Shown here piece after piece: positions 1 to 8,244 of a stretch of 64,000 nucleotides of DNA. The notes below the pieces were generated by a model, which was given only the letters and a program-made list of their open reading frames with translations, ran no database searches and had not been told where the DNA came from. The position numbers were made by a program, and so were the translations under genes. The stretch is from a virus. The stretch covers positions 62,001 through 126,000 of the IMG/VR virus record IMGVR_UViG_3300009159_000038; one strand, 5' to 3'. Position 1 is the stretch's first letter, and every line of letters starts with the position of its first letter.

Positions 1-1
1 A

Positions 2-337
2 AGAAGATTTCGTCAAGCTCTATCACCAGAGATGTTAATTGATAGAAACTTCACCGTCACATTTCAGCTGTTAGACGGAAATGTTAATTATTGGATATTA
101 TTAGAAACATTCTTTCATTATTATAGCTTTGATAATCGTAATCCATATACATTTGATGTTCCTATTGGTATATTTGATGCTGAAGGAAATAAGATGTACT
201 CATCAATATTCAAAGATTGTTTGTTTACCGGAATGAATCAATTCACACTTTCTTATTCAGAATTAACTCCTGAATTTAGAACCTTCGAAGCTACATTTGC
301 ATTTAATGAGATAAAATTAGAATTTGAAACTCAATAA
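2..337 (+). CDS. Tail tube-like protein, C-terminal fragment
   Basis: The reading frame is open from the first bases of the window, so this is the last 111 residues of a gene that starts upstream; the ATG at 32 is internal. The fragment is beta-rich. It ends with a pattern (FTLSYSELTPEFRTFEATFA) like the C-terminus of the T4 tail tube protein gp19, which also closes with a TFEVTLAL-type strand. If so, it would stack as rings forming the inner tail channel. The gene is followed one base later by the next start codon. The family call rests on the terminal pattern only; another tube-fold protein such as a baseplate hub or gp54-like protein is possible. Confidence 0.45.
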   Translation, partial: RRFRQALSPEMLIDRNFTVTFQLLDGNVNYWILLETFFHYYSFDNRNPYTFDVPIGIFDAEGNKMYSSIFKDCLFTGMNQFTLSYSELTPEFRTFEATFAFNEIKLEFETQ

Positions 338-338
338 A

Positions 339-977
339 ATGAAATTTTACAAATATCATGAATTTCTAAATGAGGCATCTATTGCATCGGTGATTGATAG
401 AATAGGAAATGAAGAGAATATTCAAATTGAAAATATGGATGATTATGTTAATCATTTCATAAATATAGGCGCAAAAAGGATTGCCGGCGGTTCATCTGCT
501 GAAATACTCGAATACCAAGGTGGAGTTATCAAGATATATGCTCCTATCAATGATCCAGGAATGACTAGATATTTAGCATTTTGTTTATCTAATAAAACGA
601 ATTCATATACTCCTAAAATAGAAAAAATTCTAAAGGTTTGGGCCAATGAAGAAAGATGGATATTTGCAGTATTCATGGAAAATCTAGAAAAACCAAGTGG
701 AGATTTTACCAATGAATTAAACATGTATTTAGAAACTCAATTAAAGGGATATCGTTTCGGTAATAATAAAGAGGATACCAACTTTTTTGAAGGTTTAAAA
801 TCTATTATAATTAAATATTCAAAAGATTCAGATAAAAAATCTTTAAACGATATAATTGCATTCCTTAATGGATCAATTGACAAATATCGATATCAGGTAG
901 ATTTTGGTCCTCAGAATTGGATGATGCGAAGAGGTCAATTAGTTTTAATTGATCCATTTTGGCCAAGTATGGAATAG
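339..977 (+). CDS. Putative packaged protein-kinase-fold protein with capsid-targeting N-terminus
   Basis: 212 residues. I chose the ATG at 339, directly after the preceding stop, rather than an in-frame TTG at 324. Residues 1-12 (MKFYKYHEFLNE) match the capsid-targeting pattern shared by many genes here, with a possible cleavage after NE. The body has kinase-like landmarks: a Gly-rich loop (about 50-58) followed by a strand with K65, a hinge-like AVFMENL, then D188-x4-N193, and D205 in LIDP where kinases have DFG. The D-x4-N spacing and trailing D match the catalytic loop and metal site of the kinase fold. No substrate can be inferred. It could instead be an inactive kinase-fold structural protein. 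Confidence 0.5.
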   Translation: MKFYKYHEFLNEASIASVIDRIGNEENIQIENMDDYVNHFINIGAKRIAGGSSAEILEYQGGVIKIYAPINDPGMTRYLAFCLSNKTNSYTPKIEKILKVWANEERWIFAVFMENLEKPSGDFTNELNMYLETQLKGYRFGNNKEDTNFFEGLKSIIIKYSKDSDKKSLNDIIAFLNGSIDKYRYQVDFGPQNWMMRRGQLVLIDPFWPSME

Positions 978-981
978 GATT

Positions 982-992
982 GAATATATAAA
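982..992 (+). promoter_or_regulatory. Late-promoter-like motif GAATATATAAA
   Basis: This is one of a recurrent set of GA[A/T]ATATATAA motifs, here 33 nt before the start at 1015. It resembles the T4 late promoter box TATAAATA, which is read by gp55 with the sliding clamp. The motif is in the intergenic gap and precedes a capsid-targeted gene. Confidence 0.5.
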
Positions 993-1014
993 TTAATATA
1001 AAAACAACAAACTA

Positions 1015-1320
1015 ATGAATATCATTCCAACATTTGATGGATTTATTAACGAAGGAAAGATTTCCATCGGAAAAATGAATTTTTTTGTACGAGTTTTTAA
1101 CGATGCAAAAGGACTATACGTACAATTTATACCGGATGGCAAGACTTTAGATAAATTTTCTAAGAATGACATGGTAGAAAATATAAAAGATAAACTAGAT
1201 TCAGCAATGCCTCAATTTGCAAGTGCTCTTTGGTTCGCAATTGACAATCAAGCCACAGGAGTAATTTTCAGATTAGACCCATATAAATTAGAAGAAATAA
1301 TTACAAAAGCTATTAAATAA
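1015..1320 (+). CDS. Capsid-targeted protein of unknown function
   Basis: 101 residues. The N-terminus MNIIPTFDGFINEGK fits the capsid-targeting pattern, with predicted trimming after INE. The remainder is a mixed alpha/beta domain I do not recognise. It follows a late-promoter-like box and overlaps the next start by one base (TAATG), so the two are probably translated together. I infer a minor internal head protein from the N-terminus and its position among virion genes. Confidence 0.65.
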   Translation: MNIIPTFDGFINEGKISIGKMNFFVRVFNDAKGLYVQFIPDGKTLDKFSKNDMVENIKDKLDSAMPQFASALWFAIDNQATGVIFRLDPYKLEEIITKAIK

Positions 1321-1685
1321 TGAAAACATTCAAAGAATATCTTATTGAAAGTAATACTTTCTCTGAAGAAGAAATCAAAGCACTTAATGAAAATCTTAAG
1401 TCTGAATTAACTGAAGCTGAAGAAGCTAAAATCGATAAAGCTATCAAAGAATTTTGTAGTCAATATCTTGATAAAAACAAGAATATAAAAGAATTTAATG
1501 AAGAGCTTACAAATGAAGGTTTTCTAGGATCTATCCTAGGAGGTCTTACCGGTTTTGCTCTAGGATCTTCGATCGGTAAAATTATTGCAAATGTACTAGG
1601 TATTGAGAGAGGCGTAATTTACGATTTACTAACAAGTAGACTTGTTGGAGCTGCATTAGGTGCTGCATTAGGAAAACGTGTATGA
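1320..1685 (+). CDS. Capsid-targeted, glycine-zipper protein
   Basis: 121 residues. It starts MKTFKEYLIES, very close to T4 internal proteins that begin MKTYQEFI. The first 70 residues are acidic and helical with several LxE/LTE sites of the kind cut by T4-type prohead proteases. The last 50 residues are Gly- and Ala-rich and hydrophobic (GFLGSILGGLTGFALGSS), a glycine-zipper pattern seen in membrane-inserting peptides. I infer a packaged protein whose tail may meet the host membrane during infection. It overlaps the next gene by 4 nt (ATGA). The membrane role is a guess. Confidence 0.6.
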   Translation: MKTFKEYLIESNTFSEEEIKALNENLKSELTEAEEAKIDKAIKEFCSQYLDKNKNIKEFNEELTNEGFLGSILGGLTGFALGSSIGKIIANVLGIERGVIYDLLTSRLVGAALGAALGKRV

Positions 1686-2299
1686 TAATAGGAATTGATT
1701 TCTCAATTAACAGTACAGCCGTATCTATAAACGAAGGAGGTAACCTCACTCTATTTTCATTCGTTCCAAATTTTCAATCAGGTAAAGCCGCATTCAGAAC
1801 ACATGATGCAATACGAGAAATTGTCACGGTTGTTAGCTATAATAAAGAACCTAATACTAAAGATAGTTTAGAAGATCAAAGAATTAAGATTCGTAATGCT
1901 AACGAATTATCCGATCAAATAATATCTCACATTAGACCTTATTTAGAAGAAGCAGAATTTATCAATATAGAAGGTTTCTCATTTGGATCTAAAGGAAATT
2001 CTTTCATCGATCTAATATCATACAATACATTTTTAAAAGTAAAACTGCTACAAATTGTAGGAGAGAAGATTTGGGTTATCCCTCCAAAATCTATTAAGAA
2101 GCTATATACAGGAAATGGCAATGCTTCAAAATGTATGATGGTTAATCGTTTCATGATGGATTCTTCTCCTCTTCGAGATAAAATCACCGAACTTGAATTT
2201 ATTCAAGAAGGAGAATACGCTATCCCTAAACCGATTGACGATATTGTTGATGCCGTAGCTCTTTCTCGATTAAACCCGAGTACACAATCCATCATATAA
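1682..2299 (+). CDS. RuvC/RNase H-fold nuclease (Holliday junction resolvase-like)
   Basis: 205 residues. It opens with the RNase H-fold signature GIDFSINSTA (D6), has a central strand ending in an acidic residue (INIEGFSFG), and a C-terminal helix with the DDIVDAVALSRL pattern typical of RuvC-type proteins. Together these give the expected D/E/D metal site. T4 itself uses gp49 (endonuclease VII), which is unrelated, so this phage probably resolves branched DNA before packaging with a RuvC-like enzyme. Start at 1682 overlaps the upstream stop by 4 nt. The exact substrate is inferred. Confidence 0.75.
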   Translation: MIIGIDFSINSTAVSINEGGNLTLFSFVPNFQSGKAAFRTHDAIREIVTVVSYNKEPNTKDSLEDQRIKIRNANELSDQIISHIRPYLEEAEFINIEGFSFGSKGNSFIDLISYNTFLKVKLLQIVGEKIWVIPPKSIKKLYTGNGNASKCMMVNRFMMDSSPLRDKITELEFIQEGEYAIPKPIDDIVDAVALSRLNPSTQSII

Positions 2300-2320
2300 G
2301 TAGTTAAAGACTGTAATTTC

Positions 2321-4150
2321 ATGAAAGTTAATATTATAACTAGGCTCACTCGACCTGAATACCTTAAAGAGGTTTGGAAATCTATAGAAGATTCTCGAGT
2401 AGATAACATCCAGATAAATTGGCATGTTATCATTGACATATTAGGTAATTTCTCAATATCCTCAGAACTTCTTAGGTTTATTGAGAGTAAAACTACCTCG
2501 ATCATTATGGAAAAAGGTGAACCAAACACTTTTGGATATAGCCTAATCAATAATCTAATTGATACTTTACCCGATGATGAATGGATATACATTCTTGACG
2601 ATGATAATGCAATACATCCTGAATTTTTCAAAATCGTACAAGAAAGAGTTAACCTTCCCGGAATCTGGGCATTCAATCAATTAGTCGAAGGAAAAGACTT
2701 TACGAAATTACATATCAGAGAAGCCACTCTCGATAATATGAGATGGCAAGGAGTAGATGTTGGCCAACTACTTATTCATAAAGGAACAATGAATCCACAT
2801 CGTTTTCATGCTCATTATAGTGGAGATGGATATTTCATCAATGCCATCAAGGCAGAAAAACCCGAGATATTTCATTTCATTAATGAAACCCTTACTAATT
2901 ACAATTATTTTCAGAAGAAGAAGCTCAATAGAAAACTTCCAAGAATTCTATTAATACACGATAAAGATGTTGAGTTAATATCCAACAATCCACCTTATTT
3001 TGAATGTGAAGAACTTACAGTTAAAAGAATAGAGAAATATGATGAATCGGTCGTTTCTGAATTTAATCCAGATTGTATTTTATCGATTGGCGGTGAATGG
3101 AAAGATTATCCTGAGCTAGCTAATTCATCATTTGACTTTAAACAAAGGTGGTTGCATTTCGAAGAGTACTCACCAGAAATAGGAGAAGATGCCTATCAAT
3201 GTGCAACTGCCTATATTCTAAATAGACAAACCACTCAACCGCTTTTAAGTATTATTACTCCAATATACAATACTGGAGATAAGCTAAGAAGAACTTATAA
3301 ATCAATCAAAGAACAAACTTACACGAATTGGGAATGGGTTATTGTTGACGATTCGACAGATGAATATACCTCTAATCTTGCAAAAGAAATCGAGAAAGAT
3401 GATTCGAGAGTAACTGTCTATCGAATACTTCCAATTAGTGGTGGAATTATTGGTGAAGCCAAATATCGTGCATTCATGCTTTCTCGAGGAGAAATTCTTA
3501 TGGAAATGGATCATGATGATGAGCTACATCCAGAAGCAAATGAATATATTATTAAGGCTTATAATCGATATCCAGATGCCGGTTTCTATTATTCAGATTG
3601 TATAGAGATTAACGAAAAACACGAATCTTTAACTTATGGACCTGATGGAACATGGGCTTTAGGTTATGGTAAATATTATGATTATCATCATAATGGAAGA
3701 GATTACAAATCCGTAGATCAACCTAATATTAATCCTCTTACTATTCGCCACATTGTGGCTGTTCCAAATCACTTTCGTGCTTGGCGAAGAGATGTTTATC
3801 TTTCAGTTGGATCTCATAATAGAAGATTATCCATAGCTGATGATTATGAGTTAATCGTTAGAACATTCCTACAAACTCGAATGGTTCACATTCCAAAACC
3901 TCTCTACTTCCAATATTATCATGGAGGAAATTCTCAAGATGATGGTAATGCAAGAGCCGATATTCAAAGAAGAGTAAGATCTATTTCAGTTTTCTATAAC
4001 TGGGATATCAGAAACAGATTCCGTCAATTAGGCGTAGAAGATTGGGCATTCGTTGATTCTAATTGGCCTTGGTACGAATCACCAAAATTCGGTGAGGAAG
4101 AGAAGTATGTTAATTATCTTTTAGATATTAATGAGAATGAAGGAGAATGA
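2321..4150 (+). CDS. Two-domain GT-A glycosyltransferase
   Basis: 609 residues with two glycosyltransferase modules. The N-terminal one (about 1-200) has YILDDDNAIHPEF, a DxD-type metal and nucleotide-sugar site. The C-terminal one (about 300-560) is a clear family-2 domain: PLLSIITPIYN, IVDDSTD and MDHDDELHPEA. It would transfer sugars from nucleotide donors, either onto phage DNA or virion proteins or onto host surface glycans; the acceptor cannot be read from sequence. The stop codon lies inside the start of a repeated structured element (4142-4259). Confidence 0.85.
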   Translation: MKVNIITRLTRPEYLKEVWKSIEDSRVDNIQINWHVIIDILGNFSISSELLRFIESKTTSIIMEKGEPNTFGYSLINNLIDTLPDDEWIYILDDDNAIHPEFFKIVQERVNLPGIWAFNQLVEGKDFTKLHIREATLDNMRWQGVDVGQLLIHKGTMNPHRFHAHYSGDGYFINAIKAEKPEIFHFINETLTNYNYFQKKKLNRKLPRILLIHDKDVELISNNPPYFECEELTVKRIEKYDESVVSEFNPDCILSIGGEWKDYPELANSSFDFKQRWLHFEEYSPEIGEDAYQCATAYILNRQTTQPLLSIITPIYNTGDKLRRTYKSIKEQTYTNWEWVIVDDSTDEYTSNLAKEIEKDDSRVTVYRILPISGGIIGEAKYRAFMLSRGEILMEMDHDDELHPEANEYIIKAYNRYPDAGFYYSDCIEINEKHESLTYGPDGTWALGYGKYYDYHHNGRDYKSVDQPNINPLTIRHIVAVPNHFRAWRRDVYLSVGSHNRRLSIADDYELIVRTFLQTRMVHIPKPLYFQYYHGGNSQDDGNARADIQRRVRSISVFYNWDIRNRFRQLGVEDWAFVDSNWPWYESPKFGEEEKYVNYLLDINENEGE

Positions 4151-4259
4151 AGGAGATTAACCTAACTAGTAAATACTAGTACTGCCTGAAGAACTATATT
4201 ATTTCCTCGATCACCTTAGATAAAGGTTATATGACAATTAGATAGGGGCAGATTCAGTA
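4142..4259 (+). repeat. 118-nt structured repeat element, copy 1 (3' UTR)
   Basis: Copy 1 of an element repeated at 63573-63690. The first 92 nt match at 91 positions, then 15 nt (4234-4248) are unrelated, then CAGATTCAGTA is identical. Visible helices are ACTAGT-N4-ACTAGT (the only mismatch is in its loop), ACCTT-N5-AAGGT, and a closing TACTG with the terminal CAGTA. Copy 1 can alternatively pair CTGCC with GGCAG. The element begins over the stop codon of the glycosyltransferase gene, so it would be the 3' UTR of that transcript. It matches no RNA class I can name. Confidence 0.8.
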
Positions 4260-4261
4260 TT

Positions 4262-4271
4262 GATATATAAA
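4262..4271 (+). promoter_or_regulatory. Late-promoter-like motif GATATATAAA
   Basis: The motif sits 36 nt before the adhesin gene at 4298 and immediately after the repeat element. It fits the recurring late box of this genome. Confidence 0.5.
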
Positions 4272-4297
4272 CTGAATAAAATTAAATTTAGCTTCTA

Positions 4298-5164
4298 ATG
4301 GCAAATAGTAGAGCATTCGCATATAACCCGACTCTCGTGAGTGTAGCCGGAGCAACCAATTATGGATATCTATGTGTTGGATATCCGTCAGTTTCCTATG
4401 AATCTACTGGATTAACTTGGTGGGGTGGACCTAGTGAAGGTAAAGGTTATGTGATTGCTGCTGCTCTTCCAGGTGCTACTCAACCAACATCAGATCCAAA
4501 TCGCCCTTTTGCCTCCGTGCAATTTTGGGGTACTGAAGTTCTTGTTGGTCCAACTAGTAATAATGCATTTCTTACATTAGCAAATTCTATAGGATCCACC
4601 ACATTCACAACGGTCACTAATGCAACGAATTGGTTAACTGCTAATGGATACTGGACTTCATATTTACCTTATGTTGCTGGATTATATAAGACAACATATA
4701 GTGGATATTTTGCTGACAATGTTAGTTTCTTTGCAACGGCAACTCCTGCTTCAGTAGGAAATAATCCGGCAACATCTGTACAAACAACCTCTATATTTGA
4801 ACCGGCTACTGATGATGGAACTAATTTCAGTTGTCAATGGTTGGGATATTTCAAACCAACAACCACCGAAACCTACACATTTTTCACGTCATCCGATGAT
4901 GCATCGTATGTTTGGGTTGGAAGTAATGCACAAACCGGATTTACTACCGGAAATGCAACGGTTAATAATGGAGGTGCTCATGGACCCACTGAAAGATCTG
5001 GTTCTATAGCTTTAACCGCTGGAGTTTATTATCCAATCCGAATACAATTTGGCGAACAAGGTGGAGGAGATGTAATGACATTTAATTACTCAACTCCAAC
5101 TATTACTAAAACAACAAACGTAACCGGATTAGTTTTCTATAATTCAACAACTAACAATTTCTAA
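4298..5164 (+). CDS. Virion adhesin with PA14-like sugar-binding domain
   Basis: 288 residues. Residues 1-125 form a module shared with the next gene: AFAYN near the start, TGLTW-x-GGP, then a segment ending NGYWT. Residues about 150-288 look like a PA14/GLEYA beta-barrel (FKPTTTETYTFFTSSDDASY, then AGVYYPIRIQFGEQGGGD); this fold often binds carbohydrates. I infer a tail-associated or head-surface adhesin, with the shared module anchoring to the virion and the C-terminal domain contacting host glycans. It follows a late-promoter-like motif and is 4 nt from the next gene. Confidence 0.7.
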   Translation: MANSRAFAYNPTLVSVAGATNYGYLCVGYPSVSYESTGLTWWGGPSEGKGYVIAAALPGATQPTSDPNRPFASVQFWGTEVLVGPTSNNAFLTLANSIGSTTFTTVTNATNWLTANGYWTSYLPYVAGLYKTTYSGYFADNVSFFATATPASVGNNPATSVQTTSIFEPATDDGTNFSCQWLGYFKPTTTETYTFFTSSDDASYVWVGSNAQTGFTTGNATVNNGGAHGPTERSGSIALTAGVYYPIRIQFGEQGGGDVMTFNYSTPTITKTTNVTGLVFYNSTTNNF

Positions 5165-5168
5165 TTAA

Positions 5169-6446
5169 ATGGCAACCACTAGAACTTTCGCATATAATGT
5201 TGGTGCTACCGTTTCCGGTACTCAAAAGATGGGATCTATTGCAATAGGAAGACCTACTTCAGGATTCTTTGCAACCGGATTAACCTGGAGAGGTGGTCCT
5301 GATGAAGATCTTGGATATATTATTGCATATACTGCAACTCCTCCGAGAACTGCCGGAGGCAATACTATATCTATTTCGGTAAATGACATTGGATATAAAA
5401 GATCGATTGCTAAGACTGATCAATCATTTATAAATTTGGCTAATCAAATTGGTGCTACATCTTTTGCATCCGCAATTGCTGCAAAAACCTGGTTAAATAC
5501 AAACGGATACTGGACAAATTGGATACCAATAATTGATTCAGGATTAGTTCTGTATTTAGATGCAGGCTTAACTGCAAGTTATCCTCGTACTGGAACTACT
5601 TGGATTGATTTATCTGCATCTGGTAATATTGCAACTTTAGTTAACGGACCAACATTTAGTAGTACGAATGAGGGAAATTTTATATTTGATGGAGTAAATG
5701 ATTATTGTTCAACCTCTCTAGTAAAAACTTTTACATCCATGACAATACAGGTTTGGTTTCGTGGAGATGGTGCTAATCAAAATGGAACATATGGTTTTGC
5801 AGGAGTAGTAGCAAATAGAACTTCTCCGGCAGATGCAACTGGATTACTATTAAATAACAATAATAATAAATCATTAGGGTATAGTTGGAATGGTGTAACA
5901 AATACATGGAGTTGGAATTCTGGATTAGTATTAGATTATTATGGATGGCATTTTTTATCATTAACCGTAACACCAACATTAGCAACCGCATTTTTGAATG
6001 GAGCTACTGCTACTAACGTGGTTAATCACGCATCAACATCAATAACAAGTTTAGCAATAGGTAAAGATTATGTTACTGAACGATATGTTACTGGAGGCAT
6101 AGCCTCCGTATCCGTTTATGATAGAGCTCTATCTAACGCAGAAGTTCTCCAAAATTACAATGCAACTAAGGATAGGTTTGCCAATGCAACTATCGGTTAT
6201 ACCGTGTATAACGGTTGTAATGCTGCTTCTGCGGTAATTTGGGTTGCATCTGCTGGACTTACTGTTGGTAAAACTGTTTATGCGGATTCTAATTTAACTA
6301 CACTATATGCTAGCCAAACATTTTCTCAAAATGTCTGGCCAGATGATCCTGACTATTCCGCTGACGGAATAGTAACTAATAGTTCTGGAATAATTACTTC
6401 AATTACGCAAACAATAGGCGGCTGTAATGTACAAACCTATTGTTAA
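5169..6446 (+). CDS. Virion adhesin with LamG/concanavalin-like domain
   Basis: 425 residues. The first 115 residues repeat the anchoring module of the upstream gene (TGLTWRGGP, LANQIGATSF, NGYWTNW). Next comes a LamG/ConA-like lectin fold (about 130-335) with VLYLDAG, FDGVNDYC, the Trp-containing core strand VWFRGDG, and SVYDRALSNAEVLQNYNATK, typical of LamG proteins in Bacteroidota and their phages. The C-terminal 90 residues resemble the end of the protein at 48646 (VYADSNLTT compared with LYTDQELTS; both end in a short C-containing tail). Likely a second receptor-binding protein. Confidence 0.72.
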   Translation: MATTRTFAYNVGATVSGTQKMGSIAIGRPTSGFFATGLTWRGGPDEDLGYIIAYTATPPRTAGGNTISISVNDIGYKRSIAKTDQSFINLANQIGATSFASAIAAKTWLNTNGYWTNWIPIIDSGLVLYLDAGLTASYPRTGTTWIDLSASGNIATLVNGPTFSSTNEGNFIFDGVNDYCSTSLVKTFTSMTIQVWFRGDGANQNGTYGFAGVVANRTSPADATGLLLNNNNNKSLGYSWNGVTNTWSWNSGLVLDYYGWHFLSLTVTPTLATAFLNGATATNVVNHASTSITSLAIGKDYVTERYVTGGIASVSVYDRALSNAEVLQNYNATKDRFANATIGYTVYNGCNAASAVIWVASAGLTVGKTVYADSNLTTLYASQTFSQNVWPDDPDYSADGIVTNSSGIITSITQTIGGCNVQTYC

Positions 6447-6470
6447 ACGATTAAATATAAAATAAAACTT

Positions 6471-6737
6471 ATGCAAGAGTATAAAAACCGAAAATTTATG
6501 ATTTTTAATGTATCGGAATTATCCCAAATCAATTTTGAAGAAGTGTTAGAATCTTCAATTGATACTTCAAGAAAAAGCATAGATGGAACAAAAACTTTTG
6601 TGAAGTGGGAAGGTGAAATCCCAGAATGTGTTAATAATTTAACAACTAAACATGGTCCATATACATACGAAGAAATAATTCCAATTTTATCCGCTTCCGA
6701 ATGGACATCAAATGAACAAACCGAGGTTACTATATAA
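6471..6737 (+). CDS. Small conserved-looking hypothetical protein
   Basis: 88 residues, soluble and acidic. It contains W45 and the phrase TKHGPYTYEEIIPIL near the C-terminus, suggesting a compact alpha/beta fold. It sits between the adhesins and the pirin gene, 24 nt and 3 nt from them. Its base composition is like that of its neighbours. I do not recognise a family; a fibre chaperone would fit the position but is unsupported. Confidence 0.5.
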   Translation: MQEYKNRKFMIFNVSELSQINFEEVLESSIDTSRKSIDGTKTFVKWEGEIPECVNNLTTKHGPYTYEEIIPILSASEWTSNEQTEVTI

Positions 6738-6740
6738 TTT

Positions 6741-7412
6741 ATGATAATACATAGACCATATACCACTAGAGGAAACGTAAAAGCTGATTGGATTAATTCA
6801 TATAGAACATTTAGTTTTCCAAATTATTATGATCCTAATTATATGAATTTTAGTGATCTCCAAACTATCAATGATGATAGAGTTCAGCCAGGTGGTCATG
6901 TTCCTTTACATGAACATAAGAATATGGAAATATTTGGTTATGTTGTTGAAGGTACTTGTAGACACACCGATAGTCACGGTAAATCTTTAGATATACCATC
7001 AGGTTCCGTTCAAAGAATGAGTACCGGTTTAGGTATAAAACATACTGAAGGGAATGCTTCAGATAAACCAAATAGATATTTACAACTTTGGATAAGACCA
7101 AACGAACTTAATACGGAATCTTATCACGAATGGCATCAATTCACTAGAGAAGATAAATTAAATAAATTTTGTGATATAACAGAAAAATTGCCAATCAAAC
7201 AAGATGCTAAATTATTAGCAGGTATATTTACTGAAGATTTTAAATTTGAAATTAAAAGCAACCGAAAATATTATTTATATGTGGTAAATGGTTCAATTAA
7301 CGTAAATGGTTTAGATATTATTGAAGGAGATGGTTTAAGTTATATTGAAGAAGAATCAATAAATATCTCTCCAAAAGAAGAATCTGAAATTATAGTATTT
7401 GATTTAAGATAA
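6741..7412 (+). CDS. Pirin-family cupin protein
   Basis: 223 residues with the pirin N-terminal bicupin signature: an early FSFPNYYDPNYMNF block, DDRVQPGGHVPLHEHKNMEI (metal-binding His cluster with the downstream Glu), GYVVEG, and HTEGNASD. Pirins are iron-binding cupins; some act as quercetinases and others as redox-sensing regulators. A pirin is unusual in a phage. It may be an auxiliary gene or a virion component, given the adhesin genes just upstream. No regulatory site was recognised apart from the shared operon. Confidence 0.8.
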   Translation: MIIHRPYTTRGNVKADWINSYRTFSFPNYYDPNYMNFSDLQTINDDRVQPGGHVPLHEHKNMEIFGYVVEGTCRHTDSHGKSLDIPSGSVQRMSTGLGIKHTEGNASDKPNRYLQLWIRPNELNTESYHEWHQFTREDKLNKFCDITEKLPIKQDAKLLAGIFTEDFKFEIKSNRKYYLYVVNGSINVNGLDIIEGDGLSYIEEESINISPKEESEIIVFDLR

Positions 7413-7435
7413 AAAACATATAAGATAAATATATT

Positions 7436-8044
7436 ATGAAACATATACAAAGCTTCGACGATTTCTTAAATGAAGAAGAGAAGAAACCTAGAGTAGGTCA
7501 TACTGTAAAAAGAGGACATTACAAATCAGATCCACCCGATATTGGTCTTTATTCTAAAGGAGGAAGAGACGCAATTAAAGGAACTGGATATGCCAACAAA
7601 GAAAAGGCAGAATTTACGGTAAAAGAGTTAGATAAACTTATGGACAAAGGTGAAAACGTTTGGGCTATGTCAATTGCAACTACTATGGAATCTCGAGCTA
7701 AAAAACATCCTCATCAATCAGATGGAATGCGAGATGCCATGAAGATATTTCGTGAATGGATTGATAAAAATAAGAAAAGTGAAGGTGTTGAAGAAGCTGA
7801 AAGTAAAACTCTATTTTCTCCGGGTAAAGATGATGCAGTAAAAGGAACCGGTTATAAAGATGCAGAAGCGGCAAACAAAACAATCACCATCATTAATAAA
7901 TTAAATAAAACCGATCATAGTCACGCAATGGCAATTGCTACGACTATGGAGAATCGAGCTAAAACCCATAAATTTAGCACACCTGATATGAAAGCTGCTG
8001 CCAAGATATTTAGAGAATGGATTGATAAAAATAGAACTACATAA
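7436..8044 (+). CDS. Capsid-targeted protein with a tandemly duplicated domain
   Basis: 202 residues. MKHIQSFDDFLNE is a clear capsid-targeting sequence. After it, one domain of about 75 residues occurs twice: each copy has KGTGY, then AM-x-IATTME-x-RAK-x-H, then KIFREWIDKN at its end. The copies are diverged, so this is an old duplication. It is basic, compatible with binding DNA inside the head, but the domain is unknown to me. A GATAAATATA sequence lies only 12 nt upstream, too close to be a convincing promoter. Confidence 0.7.
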   Translation: MKHIQSFDDFLNEEEKKPRVGHTVKRGHYKSDPPDIGLYSKGGRDAIKGTGYANKEKAEFTVKELDKLMDKGENVWAMSIATTMESRAKKHPHQSDGMRDAMKIFREWIDKNKKSEGVEEAESKTLFSPGKDDAVKGTGYKDAEAANKTITIINKLNKTDHSHAMAIATTMENRAKTHKFSTPDMKAAAKIFREWIDKNRTT

Positions 8045-8229
8045 TGAATAATGCCTGGCTATATAACAGAAACCGAATAATGCGTCAACGATCAGATGAG
8101 CAATTACTTCAACAAATGACAAATGCTCAACCAATTGATTTGCCTTTAGAGCAAACGATGTTACTTTTGTTAAATGACGATATCACAACCGTTACATCAA
8201 TAGGAACCGGTTTAACTGGTCCTGCATAA
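8044..8229 (+). CDS. Small hypothetical protein
   Basis: 61 residues. The ATG overlaps the upstream stop by one base (TAATG), the coupling used elsewhere here, and this is the main support for it being real. It has a Gln-rich segment and a short hydrophobic run (LLLLND). No family recognised. It is the last gene before the gene-32 leader, so it may be a minor virion protein co-translated with the capsid-targeted protein. Confidence 0.45.
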   Translation: MNNAWLYNRNRIMRQRSDEQLLQQMTNAQPIDLPLEQTMLLLLNDDITTVTSIGTGLTGPA

Positions 8230-8244
8230 TTTTTTGAAACCGAA

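Noticed and set aside
452-724. Minus-strand open frames throughout the window (for example 452-724, 2203-2676, 5773-5991, 45040-45483)
   Set aside because: All lie opposite strong + strand genes and none has recognisable domains or promoters. No divergent gene block is visible.
7424-7436. GATAAATATA just before 7436 as a late promoter
   Set aside because: Only 12 nt separate it from the start codon, leaving no room for a leader compared with the 25-36 nt seen at the other sites.
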